Of a stretch of 64,000 bases of DNA, positions 1 to 8,661 are shown piece after piece. Origin of the DNA: an uncultured Cellvibrio sp. GTDB lineage: Bacteria > Pseudomonadota > Gammaproteobacteria > Pseudomonadales > Cellvibrionaceae. Numbering within the stretch: position 1 is the stretch's first letter; every line of letters begins with the position of its first letter. Location: positions 32,778 to 96,777 of the forward strand of contig CAMLKG010000017.1 in assembly GCA_946480695.1 (NCBI GenBank). Reading direction: 5' to 3'. Below the pieces are notes generated by a model. That model searched no databases. It had not been told where the DNA came from and saw only the letters and a list, made by a program, of their open reading frames with translations. The position numbers were made by a program, and so were the translations under genes.

Positions 1-586
1 CAGGACCAACGGCCAGGCTCAAAGGATAATCAATATTGCGAGGGCATTCGTTTTCAGTGTAAGGGTGTGCGACCAGTGCCTTGGTATTGGCAATGATATT
101 GGGTAGTTCATCTTCAACGAAAGGTTTAAAACGTTTGTGCAAATACACCTGCGGTAATTGCGTATCACATCCTTGCTCCAACCCTAACGCGAGTTGTTCA
201 TAAATGGCATCGGGCTCAAGGAACGGTGTTTGCCAATAGCTTTTTTCCACCCGGTAGGAATTGATCAAATGCAACTCCTTAACACCTAATGTCGCAATAG
301 TTTGGAATATCCGGCGCAACATCTTTGGCCGTGGTAAACCCAAAATCAATTTTAATGGCAATGGCTGGGGTGGTGGTTGATTTAAATCCAGCTTAAGTTC
401 CAATCGCGTCTCACTGAAACTTAATACGGTTCCACTACCGATGTTTCCGTTTAGCAATCCAACCTTAAAGGTTTCCCCAATATCGGCACCATGCACTTCC
501 CGAATATGGGAAAGGCGGCGCTCATCGCAAATAAATGCATGTGCAGTGGAAATCAGGTCGGTTTCGGTGAGTAAAATCAGGTTCAT
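1..586 (-). CDS. rsmE: 16S rRNA m3U1498 methyltransferase RsmE, 5' part only (gene runs off the left edge)
   Basis: Reading the minus strand from the ATG at 586 gives an open frame of about 195 residues that reaches the window edge without a stop. It begins MNLILLTETD and contains ICDERRLSHIREV near the N terminus (the PUA-like part of the family) and LKLILGLPRPKMLRRIFQTI, typical of the SPOUT-type RsmE methyltransferases. GLEQGCDTQLPQV matches the conserved E-Q-x-x-R/D segment. The expected knot motif (GPEGG) is just beginning as LAVGP at the edge, so the catalytic C terminus lies outside. RsmE methylates N3 of U1498 in 16S rRNA using SAM. Family assignment is by recognition of these motifs. 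Confidence 0.85.
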   Translation of the reverse strand, partial: MNLILLTETDLISTAHAFICDERRLSHIREVHGADIGETFKVGLLNGNIGSGTVLSFSETRLELKLDLNQPPPQPLPLKLILGLPRPKMLRRIFQTIATLGVKELHLINSYRVEKSYWQTPFLEPDAIYEQLALGLEQGCDTQLPQVYLHKRFKPFVEDELPNIIANTKALVAHPYTENECPRNIDYPLSLAVGP

Positions 587-848
587 AGCTAAGAACTTGG
601 TCGGGAAATTTTAACCGCATTGTAACGCCTGGTTTCATAAGTGTGGAGGGATTATTGTTTATCTTTAGGTCACACGGGCAGATTGCAGAATTCGTTGGGG
701 TTGGGGGAGCTGAGCCAGATCAATTCCTGATCTGGTTGATAGCACTGTTAACACCGCTTCCAGAAAGCAAAAATTAAAAAATCCATCTATCGGTTTAGGC
801 TAAAAATATATAATCCCAAAACCTTTCCGCTACGAATATGTATGTTAT

Positions 849-1238
849 TTATTGCCTATTAATTTTATTTAGCGATGAAGAGGTGCCGGAGTTCATGTTG
901 GAGTTTGAATTTTGGCTGTGGTGACCGGGTAATCCAATTTGTCTGGCGCTATTTTCTCGCTGCTGCTGTATTTGTTGATTTTTGTGCTGGGTTTGGTATG
1001 CGTTTAAATTTTGCACGGATTTCAATTCCTTGTGGCTTTTTGCCGCCGCAATTCCTGCTGCTTTATTTTTGTTTTTCTGTTGGTGCTTGGGTTCTTGATA
1101 GGCATTTATGCCAACCTTGTTCTCTATAGCCTTACAGTTGTAAGGTTTGCCGTGCATGGCGGAGGTAATTTTTTTATTTGCGAGATAACTTTTGCTGAGT
1201 TCGATACCGCAATCAGGGCATACGAAAATGTGTGGCAT
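849..1238 (-). CDS. Small hypothetical protein with N-terminal CPDC motif and Gln/Asn-rich tail
   Basis: This 129-residue protein starts at an ATG preceded by AAGGAG about 7 bases upstream, which supports it over the two overlapping plus-strand frames. The first 35 residues hold C-P-D-C-G and, after a basic stretch, H-G-K-P-Y-N-C, resembling half of a zinc ribbon; a fourth clear ligand cysteine is missing, though His30 could serve. The rest is low complexity, rich in Lys, Gln, Asn and Ser, and probably disordered. It lies alone between rsmE (same strand) and the divergently oriented trehalase. No function is recognised; nucleic-acid binding through a small metal site is a guess. Confidence 0.6.
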   Translation of the reverse strand: MPHIFVCPDCGIELSKSYLANKKITSAMHGKPYNCKAIENKVGINAYQEPKHQQKNKNKAAGIAAAKSHKELKSVQNLNAYQTQHKNQQIQQQRENSARQIGLPGHHSQNSNSNMNSGTSSSLNKINRQ

Positions 1239-1479
1239 AGCCAGCTCCTTGATTCAATCAGTTAAGCAATCGGTTTAGATCGTTGTTTAGTCTAAGCTAT
1301 CCTGGAGTGACAATTGTGATTAATCCATTACCGGCTATTACAACAATATTAACGCTTTAGGTGCCAGTTGTTGCCGCGTGCGTAGGTGTTTCCTGTGAAC
1401 TTAGTCGGTAGCGGTAGGTCTTCTTGTATTAGCGGTTGCAGAATCTTTTGCGAGTTGTTTTGGACGTTTAGAAGCGATT

Positions 1480-3099
1480 ATGAAACCCAAAATTATCTGC
1501 GTGTGTCTTGCAATGCAAATATTATGCGTCAGCTGTACCCATACCGAAATTGTTGAATCTGAAAAGCCTGTGATAACCCGGGTTGATGCCTTGTCGGTGA
1601 ACCTGGCTGGGCCGGATGAGCGATTCGGGGAGTTATTTATTGCGGTCCAAACCTCGGGAATGTTTAGCGATTCAAAAACATTTGTAGATGCGATTCCGCT
1701 TTATCCCGACGGAGAAATCCTTGCCAATTACCAATTTCGTAAAAACCAGCCGGGCTTTATTTTAAAGGATTTTATTGCGGAGCATTTTGCCGTCCCCCAG
1801 GACCAGCCAACACATTTCACCACTGATCCGTCTAAAACTGCCGTGGAACACATGACTATTTTATGGGATGTGCTTACCAGGCATCCCGGGACTGTTGTTG
1901 ATAGCGGCACGTTGATTCCAGTCCCTAATCCTTATGTGGTACCCGGCGGACGTTTCCGCGAGGTTTATTATTGGGATAGTTATTTCACCATGCTGGGATT
2001 ACAGGCGTCGGGTCGTTGGGACCTTATTGAAAATATGGTCGATAATTTTTCCTACCTTATTGATACGCTCGGTTTTATTCCCAATGGAAACCGTACTTAT
2101 TATCTTACCCGGTCACAGCCCCCATTTTTTGCGCTGATGGTAAAACTCTTAGAGGAAAAGCACGGCAAGGGAACCCTGGAAAAATACACCGCACAATTGC
2201 AAAAAGAATATGATTTCTGGATGGATGGGAAATCATCGCTTACACACGAGAAGCCTGCATCAAAACGTGTTGTGCTATTGCCGGATGGCTCGATTATGAA
2301 TCGTTATTGGGATGAAAATTCCACGCCGCGACCGGAATCCTATGAAGAGGACCTGGAATTGGTTAAGGCACACCAGCTTTCGGATGAACGTTATAGGGAT
2401 ATTCGCGCTGCCGCCGAATCTGGCTGGGATTTTAGTGGCCGCTGGTTCAAGGATCACGCAAAAATGACCACAATCCATACCACTGAAATTATTCCCATCG
2501 ATTTAAATGCGCTGCTTTATTACCTTGAAACCGTGTTGGCGGACGCTTATCAGCAAACGGATAACGGAATCCTTTATAAAAAATACGAGGAACTTGCGCA
2601 GAAAAGAAAGGACGCCTTGCAGCGTTACATGTGGGATGAACGCGATGGATTTTTCCACGACTATGATTTTATTTCCAGGCGCCAGACCAACAATAAAACG
2701 CTCGCCGCGATGTTTCCTTTGTATTTCAATATTGCCGGGCCGCAACAAGCCATTCGTGTAGCGGAAGTTATCCAGCGTGATTTTTTAAAGCCGGGCGGAG
2801 TGACCACAACGTTAAACCATACCCATCAACAATGGGACGCGCCGAATGGCTGGGCTCCGATGCAATGGATAACGATAATGGGATTGAAGCGCTATCACCA
2901 CTATGGCTTGGCCAATACTATTCAACAACGTTGGGTTGATATGAACCTGAAGGTTTATAAAACCAGCGGGAAAATGGTAGAAAAATATGATGTGTATGAC
3001 ATGGATCTGGAAGCAGGCGGAGGTGAATATCCGGTCCAGGATGGCTTCGGTTGGACCAATGGCGTCCTACTGAAATTATTGGAATCTACATCGAAATAA
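1480..3099 (+). CDS. treA: Trehalase, glycoside hydrolase family 37, exported
   Basis: A 539-residue alpha,alpha-trehalase that hydrolyses trehalose to two glucoses. Both family signatures are visible: PGGRFREVYYWDSYF near residue 155 and QWDAPNGWAP near residue 450. The segment ESGWDFSGRWF near residue 310 carries the expected general-acid Asp, and GEYPVQDGFGWTNGV near the C terminus carries the expected base Glu. The N terminus is hydrophobic with a Cys at residue 19 (CVSC), so it is exported and may be a lipoprotein, but Cys rather than Leu at the -3 position makes the lipobox weak. The length matches periplasmic TreA. The gene stands alone and is followed by a hairpin. The symbol treA follows the predicted periplasmic location; a cytoplasmic TreF-like identity is less likely. 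Confidence 0.93.
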   Translation: MKPKIICVCLAMQILCVSCTHTEIVESEKPVITRVDALSVNLAGPDERFGELFIAVQTSGMFSDSKTFVDAIPLYPDGEILANYQFRKNQPGFILKDFIAEHFAVPQDQPTHFTTDPSKTAVEHMTILWDVLTRHPGTVVDSGTLIPVPNPYVVPGGRFREVYYWDSYFTMLGLQASGRWDLIENMVDNFSYLIDTLGFIPNGNRTYYLTRSQPPFFALMVKLLEEKHGKGTLEKYTAQLQKEYDFWMDGKSSLTHEKPASKRVVLLPDGSIMNRYWDENSTPRPESYEEDLELVKAHQLSDERYRDIRAAAESGWDFSGRWFKDHAKMTTIHTTEIIPIDLNALLYYLETVLADAYQQTDNGILYKKYEELAQKRKDALQRYMWDERDGFFHDYDFISRRQTNNKTLAAMFPLYFNIAGPQQAIRVAEVIQRDFLKPGGVTTTLNHTHQQWDAPNGWAPMQWITIMGLKRYHHYGLANTIQQRWVDMNLKVYKTSGKMVEKYDVYDMDLEAGGGEYPVQDGFGWTNGVLLKLLESTSK

Positions 3100-3128
3100 A
3101 AACAGACGAGTAAAATTCGCCTGTTTTG
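3098..3128. terminator. Hairpin between convergent treA and the acidic-protein gene
   Basis: AAAACAG and CTGTTTT pair around an inner CGA/TCG stem with one A-C mismatch and a 7-base loop. It lies immediately after the trehalase stop and just past the end of the convergent minus-strand gene. Short T-rich tracts follow on both strands, so it may end transcription in both directions. Confidence 0.6.
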
Positions 3129-3139
3129 CTAAATTGTAT

Positions 3140-3526
3140 TTATTTTTGGACTGGTTTTTTTCTGCTAACCGGATTAATCCGCGCCAATTCAGCTTCGTCT
3201 AAGCCGCCGCCGGCACCAATATCACTCCCACTGACAATCGACAATGATTTATCCACGGGGTCCAGGTTTCCCTGTTCGCGTTCGTATTGGGAGCGTGCGC
3301 CATCTTCAAGGATTAACGTTTCGGGTGTTAAGTCGTCATTGGTTGGCCCTTGTCCCGGTTGGGATGCTTCGGTTAAGCCTGCGTTGCGGGCGTTTGGATC
3401 TTGTGCTGGCAATATGTTCTGCTCTTCAAAGCCTGGGGTAGGGCGATCGTGTTCAAAATCCAGTTCGTCGGCTTCGGCTGGGCGGTCCGCAGGTTTAACC
3501 ACAGTGTTGTGAGTTCGTCTATTCAT
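3140..3526 (-). CDS. Small acidic, probably disordered hypothetical protein
   Basis: A 128-residue protein rich in Asp, Glu, Pro, Gly and Ser, with a basic start (MNRRTHN) and a basic end (RKKPVQK) and no cysteine or membrane segment. It starts at an ATG with GAGGA about 6 bases upstream; the opposite frame of almost equal length has no such site, so I chose this strand. It lies downstream of and convergent with treA, and downstream of exonuclease III on the same strand, about 95 bases away. No family was recognised and no function is assigned. The composition suggests an intrinsically disordered protein. Confidence 0.6.
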   Translation of the reverse strand: MNRRTHNTVVKPADRPAEADELDFEHDRPTPGFEEQNILPAQDPNARNAGLTEASQPGQGPTNDDLTPETLILEDGARSQYEREQGNLDPVDKSLSIVSGSDIGAGGGLDEAELARINPVSRKKPVQK

Positions 3527-3620
3527 GGTGTAATCCTCAAATTATCTTAAACAATTGACGGCTTTATTGAGGAATAATTCCACTTATTTTAAGCGGGGGA
3601 ATATATAAAAATTACCTCCA

Positions 3621-4427
3621 TCATTTCAGTTTGATCCAAACCGGAGCGTGATCGCTGGTTTTTTCCCACGCCCTCACATTTTTATCAATACCACAGGCGG
3701 TTAGGCGCTTTTTTAACGTTGGACTCAATAAGAAATGGTCGATTCGCAGGCCGGCGTCACGCGCGAACGAATTGCGAAAATAATCCCAAAAAGTATAAAT
3801 TTTTTCGTTCGGATACAGCGTTCGTAGTGCGTCAGTCCAGCCCTGGGTCAACAGATCTTGATACGCCGCTTTCACTTCTGGTCGGAACAACGCGTCATCG
3901 ATCCAGCGTTCCGGCTTATACACATCCAGATCGGTGGGTATTACATTGAAATCCCCTGCGAGCACCACGGGCGCACCGGTAGCGAGTAAATCTTTCGCAT
4001 GTATTTTCAGGCGTTCAAGCCAGCGCAACTTGTAATCAAATTTTGGCCCCGGATAGGGATTGCCGTTAGGTAAATAAAGACAGGCGACCAATATTCCGTT
4101 AATAGCAGCTTCAATATAACGACTATGCGCATCCTCAGGATCACCGGGCAGTACACGCCGTAATTCCAATGGCTCACCAACGCGCGACAGTATGGCGACA
4201 CCATTCCAGCTTTTCTGCCCGTGCCAAATGACATCGTAACCACTATCGCGGATTAAGGCTTCAGGGAATTTTTCCTGCGGTGCTTTCAATTCCTGGAGGC
4301 ACACAACGTCTGGCTCTGTTTCTGCCAGCCAGCGCAAAAGGATGGGCAAGCGCGCATTAATGCCATTAACGTTGTAAGTTGCAATTTTAATAGGCACCTC
4401 CCACTGCGTCCGGGCACGTCCGATCAA
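3621..4427 (-). CDS. xthA: Exodeoxyribonuclease III (AP endonuclease)
   Basis: The protein repairs DNA by cutting at abasic sites and degrading 3' ends. The exonuclease-endonuclease-phosphatase fold is evident from IATYNVNGIN, CLQELK (metal-binding Glu), YLPNGNP, GDFNV (catalytic Asp/Asn) and the terminal SDHAPVWIKL. Its length of 255-268 residues is normal. The start is uncertain. The longest frame begins at a TTG (4427) with no ribosome-binding site. Family members start right at K-I-A-T-Y-N-V. A GGAGG at about 4396-4400 overlaps an in-frame GTG (4397) and sits 5 bases before an in-frame ATT (4391), so a non-ATG start close to 4391-4397 is more likely than the TTG. No in-frame ATG exists there. 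Confidence 0.93.
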   Translation of the reverse strand: MIGRARTQWEVPIKIATYNVNGINARLPILLRWLAETEPDVVCLQELKAPQEKFPEALIRDSGYDVIWHGQKSWNGVAILSRVGEPLELRRVLPGDPEDAHSRYIEAAINGILVACLYLPNGNPYPGPKFDYKLRWLERLKIHAKDLLATGAPVVLAGDFNVIPTDLDVYKPERWIDDALFRPEVKAAYQDLLTQGWTDALRTLYPNEKIYTFWDYFRNSFARDAGLRIDHFLLSPTLKKRLTACGIDKNVRAWEKTSDHAPVWIKLK

Positions 4428-4557
4428 TATTCATAATGATGAAATTTCGACCGATAATTTAATTTATAGTTTTGGTTTTTAATACCGGCTTAAAGCAACA
4501 CAGGTTTGGTTTACTACGAATGGATGTTACCGGGGGAGGGAAATAGGAGGAATAATG

Positions 4558-4633
4558 GCGTCCCCGGCGGGAATCGAACCCACATCATACGCTTAGGAGG
4601 CATACGTTCTATCCAATTAAACTACAGGGACGC
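4558..4633 (-). tRNA. tRNA-Arg, anticodon CCT
   Basis: On the minus strand the cloverleaf reads acceptor GCGTCCC paired with GGGACGC, a D-arm with TTAATTGGATA, anticodon stem TATGC/GCGTA with loop CTCCTAA (anticodon CCT, decoding AGG), and a T-arm with GGTTCGATTCC. It is 76 bases long. A complete CCA is not encoded; the base after the acceptor is C followed by ATT. No integrase or att duplication is seen beside it. Confidence 0.93.
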
Positions 4634-4684
4634 ACCACACGCGTTAGCGTGCGGCGCGGATTATATAGAGTTGAACGAAGAATT

Positions 4685-5161
4685 TTAAGCCTTGGCGACT
4701 GTATAAGATGAAGTGTGTTGTGTTTGGGTGCCTTTTGCGGTGTAAAGCGACGGGGCGGCGACTTTACCGCGAAGCAGAGTGAGTAAATGGTTCAGGGTTT
4801 GTTGTGAGCGAGCGATCATTTTGCCGTTCACCTCGTTCATTTTTTGGCAGTCTGCAAATTCATTGACCAGGGTTTTCCATTCATCGCGCAGGGGCAGGGT
4901 AGCGGTGTTGCGTTGCAGGAATGTATCCCAACCGGCGGCATTGGTAGGCAGGCCAAGGGTGGTGAGTATTTGCTGGCGCAGTTTGGCGCTGGTGTTGAGT
5001 TGATCGACGATCACCGCCTTTTGTTCGATGATTTCCTGCAAACCATCCTGCTTGCGTTGTTCGAGCAGTTCGCGCTCCGCAACCAACAAATGTTTGAGCT
5101 GGGTAATGGCGGTGGTGTCTTGCGCAAGCATGTGGCGCAGGGCATTGATATCGAGAGACAT
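4685..5161 (-). CDS. flgN: Flagellar export chaperone FlgN-like
   Basis: A 158-residue, mostly helical, Gln- and Leu-rich protein of the FlgN family, which keeps the hook-filament junction proteins FlgK and FlgL unfolded before export. The pattern LLVAERELLEQRKQDGLQEIIEQKAVIVDQL matches the family's early E-R-x-x-L and K-x-x-L-L-x-x-L helices, and the tail (NEVNGKMIARSQQTLNHLLTLL) matches the second conserved helix. It starts at an ATG with GAGG upstream and follows flgM by 113 bases, the usual flgM-flgN pair. It is probably driven by the sigma-28 promoter in front of flgM. Confidence 0.88.
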   Translation of the reverse strand: MSLDINALRHMLAQDTTAITQLKHLLVAERELLEQRKQDGLQEIIEQKAVIVDQLNTSAKLRQQILTTLGLPTNAAGWDTFLQRNTATLPLRDEWKTLVNEFADCQKMNEVNGKMIARSQQTLNHLLTLLRGKVAAPSLYTAKGTQTQHTSSYTVAKA

Positions 5162-5274
5162 AGCAACCTCTACTGGTAAAGTGGGGAAGGATTTAAAAGG
5201 CGCCGGGGAAGAGCCAGTGAATCCTTCGTGTCAAAATAAGGTTTTACGATAAACCTTGCTCAGTTCGCCGTTAT

Positions 5275-5595
5275 TTAACCCAACAGGTCGCGCTGGTTAA
5301 GCATATTTTCAGCAATACGCTCAGGGTTAATTTCGAAACGGCCTTCAGCAATGGCGCGGCGGATTTCCGCTACCTTCTCCAGGTTAACGTCGGGCGCGCT
5401 TTCAATCTTGCTTTGCAAGCGGCCAAGGGTCTGGGCTTGCTCGCTCAATACTACTTTGTCACCGGCTTTAGGGGTTGTGGCTGGCGCCGGTGGAGTGGAA
5501 GGCGCCTTGGCGTCCGGCGCGGCGGCACTTGCGGATTTGCTGCGTGTACCCTTGGTACTGACAGAGTCCAGTGAATTGTTGGTGTTGAAGTTCAT
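5275..5595 (-). CDS. flgM: Negative regulator of flagellin synthesis, anti-sigma-28 factor FlgM
   Basis: FlgM binds and holds sigma-28 (FliA) until the hook is finished and FlgM is exported. The C-terminal half carries the family pattern: KVVLSEQAQTLGRLQ, then VNLEKVAEIRRAIAEGRFEINPERIAENML. The N-terminal half is low complexity (Ala, Pro, Ser, Thr). I place the start at the ATG at 5595 (MNFNTNNS), with GGGGAA 6 bases upstream, giving 106 residues as is usual; an in-frame start 36 bases further upstream adds an atypical basic segment. A near-perfect sigma-28 promoter lies about 100 bases upstream, so FlgM is itself a late-class gene here. Confidence 0.93.
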   Translation of the reverse strand: MNFNTNNSLDSVSTKGTRSKSASAAAPDAKAPSTPPAPATTPKAGDKVVLSEQAQTLGRLQSKIESAPDVNLEKVAEIRRAIAEGRFEINPERIAENMLNQRDLLG

Positions 5596-5695
5596 TTGTT
5601 TTCCCCTGTTCGCCCTCGGGCGATTGTACAAAAATTGTCGCGGTTGCTATGTCGGGACAAGCAGGAAAGCATCGTTTACAGCTTCCCTTGCCAGG

Positions 5696-5722
5696 TTATC
5701 GGCCGGCGCCCGCGTAACTTTA
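5696..5722 (-). promoter_or_regulatory. Sigma-28 promoter of flgM-flgN
   Basis: Read on the minus strand: TAAA, a 15-base spacer, then GCCGATAA. This is an exact match to the FliA consensus core and spacing. It lies about 100 bases upstream of the flgM start codon, between flgA and flgM. Confidence 0.85.
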
Positions 5723-5763
5723 GCAATATTTAAAAAATGTTCAGTTCCGGCAAACTCGCCTGC

Positions 5764-6477
5764 CTACAGGGTTTGCACCAGTCCCTGTTCCCTTACGATG
5801 CCGGTAACAATACGCTGCGATGATTCGTTCCTGACCCGAATTTTCTGGCCCAACCGACCGTCCGCCATGGCGGTGCCGGAGCTGCTGACCTTAATCGTTC
5901 CCGCAAAGGATTCAAGTACGACTATTTCACCGCGCCGCACGGTGGTGGGTGAGTCCAATAATGCAGTTTTAAACACCTCACCTTTGCCGATGTTACGCTT
6001 GGCTTCGCGGCCGATGATGGCTTGGTCATCGGCGGCAAACGCCTGGCGTACGGTACTGATATTCACGGCGGCGCTGCTTAAATGGGCTTCGGTTATCCGT
6101 TGGCCACGGGCAATATCCTGGGCTGCCACCGGAATCTCCCGGTAAACCATGACTTGGGCGGGAATATGTACGGTCCATTGGCTACCACTGGCGCATCGGG
6201 CTTTAACACTAATGTTTCCGCCCAATCCGCTTTGATCTTGCGCGATGAATTCCACCGGGGCCAGGCACTGGCCAAGGCGTAATCGGCTGTCCAAATTGCC
6301 GATACTGATATCGATGCGTTCGTGGGGCACCTGTTTATAGGTCTCCGCCAAAAACCGGGTGAGATCCTGTTTCAGTTGGTGATGGCTGTAAATCCCCGCT
6401 GCCTGCGCCAATCCGTTTGAAGCACAAATAACCAGTGCGATAAACACCGGGCAAATTTTTGACGAATTGGGGCGCAT
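5764..6477 (-). CDS. flgA: Flagellar basal body P-ring formation chaperone FlgA
   Basis: A periplasmic chaperone needed to assemble the FlgI P-ring around the rod. From the ATG at 6477 there is a clear signal peptide (MRPNSSK, hydrophobic core, then GLAQAAG). The mature part has the FlgA pattern with LRLGQCLAPVEF, the Cys-containing KARCASGSQWTVHIP, and a C-terminal SAF-like domain (GQRITEAHL, GREAKRNIGKGEV, RRGEIVVLES). Upstream in-frame ATGs at 6555 and about 6609 would put extra sequence before the signal peptide; AGGGG 8 bases before 6477 supports the shorter, 237-residue form. It is divergent from cheV and upstream of flgM. Confidence 0.9.
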   Translation of the reverse strand: MRPNSSKICPVFIALVICASNGLAQAAGIYSHHQLKQDLTRFLAETYKQVPHERIDISIGNLDSRLRLGQCLAPVEFIAQDQSGLGGNISVKARCASGSQWTVHIPAQVMVYREIPVAAQDIARGQRITEAHLSSAAVNISTVRQAFAADDQAIIGREAKRNIGKGEVFKTALLDSPTTVRRGEIVVLESFAGTIKVSSSGTAMADGRLGQKIRVRNESSQRIVTGIVREQGLVQTL

Positions 6478-6613
6478 TTGTACGACCCCTGGAAAAGAGG
6501 CGCATTGGCGCAAAATATTCTTCGCGAAAGTTTTATAAAAACTAGGAAGTTCCATATTTTGTCCTATCCTCAAGGGTAAGAACTGATGCCAGCAAATTTG
6601 GGCAGCCAACGAC

Positions 6614-6640
6614 TAAAGTCTGACACTTTTTTGCCGCTAA
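6614..6640 (+). promoter_or_regulatory. Sigma-28 promoter of cheV-cheR
   Basis: TAAA at 6614-6617, a 15-base spacer, then GCCGCTAA at 6633-6640. It differs from the consensus -10 at one base, and the same variant is found before fliD. It ends about 100 bases before the cheV start codon. Confidence 0.75.
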
Positions 6641-6741
6641 ACCGGGTTACCAGCATCGAAGCAAATACTGTGCCGTGATCTTGGCTCTAGCTAACGGCAA
6701 ATCAAACATCTCAGCGTGATCGATAAGAACGAGGTAAATGC

Positions 6742-7698
6742 ATGGCCGGCGTAATGGATAGTGTCAATCAGCGTACCCAGCTGGTTGGCCAAAATCGTCT
6801 TGAACTCCTGTTATTTCGCCTTGGTGGCCAACAACTCTATGGCATCAATGTGTTTAAGGTGAAAGAAGTCCTGCAATGCCCGCCCTTGAATGCGATCCCC
6901 GGGCGTAGCGCCGTTGTGCGTGGCGTAGCCCATATACGCGGTGGAACCTTGCCGATTATGGACATGAACCTCGCTATCGGCCGCCGCGAATTGCAGAACA
7001 TCCAAAATTGCTTCGTCATCATCACCGAATACAACCGTACCGCCCAGGGGTTTTTGGTGCGCTCGGTTGAGCGCATTGTAAATATGAACTGGGGCGATAT
7101 TCATCCCCCGCCCAAAGGGGCGGGTAAAGAACATTACCTGACGGCGGTGACCCAGGTAGACGGCCAGTTGGTGGAAATTATCGATGTGGAAAAAATCCTC
7201 GCGGAAGTCGCACCGCCCCGGGAGGAAGTGAGCGATGGTGTGATTGAAGACGGCCTCGCTGACCGCGTTGTACAAAAACATGTGTTGATCATTGATGATT
7301 CCTCCATTGCGCGCAAACAAATCCAGCGCGTCATTGAAAGTATGGGTATCAAAACCACCCTGAAAAAAGATGGGGCGGAAGGCTTCAAGTATTTGCAGGA
7401 TTTATTGCACGACGGCAAAGATCCCTACGGCGAATTGATCATGATTATTTGTGACATCGAAATGCCGGAAATGGATGGCTATACCTTCACCGCCGAGGTT
7501 CGTAATCATCCGCGATTAAAAAACCTGCATATCATCCTGCACACTTCGTTGAGCGGGGTATTTAACGAAGCCATGGTGCGCAAAGTAGGGGCCGATGATT
7601 TCCTTGCGAAGTTCCATCCGGATGAGCTGGCCAAGCGCGTTAATGATCGCGTTTTGGCAATAACCGGCGAGAGCCTGTTGCCACCGGAACGGGCATGA
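6742..7698 (+). CDS. cheV: Chemotaxis coupling protein CheV (CheW domain plus receiver domain)
   Basis: 318 residues. The N-terminal CheW-like domain (about 18-165) links receptors to the CheA kinase; LLLFRLGGQQLYGINVFKV and HIRGGTLPIMDMN are its landmarks. The C-terminal receiver domain (about 185-310) has the acidic pair in IIDDSS, the phosphoacceptor Asp238 in CDIEMPEMDG, the conserved Thr/Ser in HTSLSG, and Lys in LAKFHP. CheV modulates signalling or adaptation through phosphorylation from CheA. GAGG lies 5 bases before the ATG. It sits next to cheR, upstream of flgB, as in pseudomonads. Confidence 0.95.
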   Translation: MAGVMDSVNQRTQLVGQNRLELLLFRLGGQQLYGINVFKVKEVLQCPPLNAIPGRSAVVRGVAHIRGGTLPIMDMNLAIGRRELQNIQNCFVIITEYNRTAQGFLVRSVERIVNMNWGDIHPPPKGAGKEHYLTAVTQVDGQLVEIIDVEKILAEVAPPREEVSDGVIEDGLADRVVQKHVLIIDDSSIARKQIQRVIESMGIKTTLKKDGAEGFKYLQDLLHDGKDPYGELIMIICDIEMPEMDGYTFTAEVRNHPRLKNLHIILHTSLSGVFNEAMVRKVGADDFLAKFHPDELAKRVNDRVLAITGESLLPPERA

Positions 7699-7761
7699 TG
7701 GACGCAGGTGTAACGGAGCTGGCGCAGGGGGAGGCGCGGCTATGGTTTATGTTGAGTAGTT

Positions 7762-8637
7762 ATGATTAATAAAGAATTTTCTGTTACCAAACCTATTGGT
7801 CGCGACAGCCTTGACCAGCAGGAGTTTGATCAATTCCGGCAATTTCTCGAAGAAGCCTGCGGCATATCATTAGGCGACAACAAGCAATATCTGGTTACCA
7901 ACCGTATCCGCCGGGTCCTGGAGGAAAATAGTATTGATTCCTTTGGGCAACTGGTACGGGAACTTAAATTGGGATTGAATCGACGACTGAAAGACCAGGT
8001 TATCGACTCCATGACCACCAATGAAACCTTCTGGTTTCGCGATAATTATCCCTATGATCATTTAAAGAACACCTTATTACCGCAATTAATGGCACCGAAT
8101 AATCGTATGTTCGGACCTGTGCGTATTTGGTCCGCCGCGTGTTCATCGGGGCAGGAACCTTATTCCATCAGCATGATGGTGGAAGAATACAAGCGCGTGG
8201 CGATGGGCACCTTGCCAAGGCTGGTACAGATCGTTGCGACGGATTTATCCTCTACCGTGCTGGATCAGGCAAGGCGCGGTGAATATGACAAACTTTCGGT
8301 CATGCGCGGCTTATCTGCGGATCGCCTCGAACGCTATTTTGATAACCCCGATCCCACCCTGTGGCGAGTAAAAGGTTTTGTTAAGGAGCGAATTGATTTT
8401 CGCTCGCTGAATTTGATGGACCCCTACACCGGTTTAGGCAGGTTTGACATTGTGTTTTGCCGCAACGTGCTTATTTATTTCAGTGCGGATTTAAAACGGC
8501 AAATCCTCCAGAAAATCCACGCTTCGCTTAAACCGCAAGGGCTATTGTTCCTGGGGTCTTCCGAGGGGTTGGCCGGCGTTGGCGATTTGTTTGAAATGGT
8601 ACGCTGCGAGCCGGGTATCCTTTATAAGGCTATATAA
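7762..8637 (+). CDS. cheR: Chemotaxis receptor methyltransferase CheR
   Basis: 291 residues; methylates glutamates on chemoreceptors using SAM. An N-terminal helical CheR domain (FRQFLEEACGISLGDNKQYLV) leads into the catalytic domain with MTTNETFWFRD, the SAM-binding loop WSAACSSGQEPYSI, VATDLSS, and DIVFCRNVLIYF. It follows cheV by 63 bases and is closed by a strong terminator. Normal length and intact motifs. Confidence 0.96.
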   Translation: MINKEFSVTKPIGRDSLDQQEFDQFRQFLEEACGISLGDNKQYLVTNRIRRVLEENSIDSFGQLVRELKLGLNRRLKDQVIDSMTTNETFWFRDNYPYDHLKNTLLPQLMAPNNRMFGPVRIWSAACSSGQEPYSISMMVEEYKRVAMGTLPRLVQIVATDLSSTVLDQARRGEYDKLSVMRGLSADRLERYFDNPDPTLWRVKGFVKERIDFRSLNLMDPYTGLGRFDIVFCRNVLIYFSADLKRQILQKIHASLKPQGLLFLGSSEGLAGVGDLFEMVRCEPGILYKAI

Positions 8638-8661
8638 ACACTCGCTCCGGCTATGTTGTGA

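Noticed and set aside
3126..3512. Plus-strand 128-codon frame opposite the acidic small protein
   Set aside because: It lacks a ribosome-binding site and starts inside the treA terminator; the minus-strand frame has a GAGGA-ATG start.
4506..4688. 60-codon plus-strand frame over the tRNA
   Set aside because: It is the familiar spurious translation antisense to a tRNA gene.
5351..6145. 264-codon plus-strand frame opposite flgM and flgA
   Set aside because: It spans two recognised minus-strand genes and the flgM promoter and has no recognisable domain.
6714..6731. ATCGATAA just before cheV as a sigma-28 -10
   Set aside because: No TAAA at the right distance and it would leave almost no leader; the site at 6614-6640 fits better.
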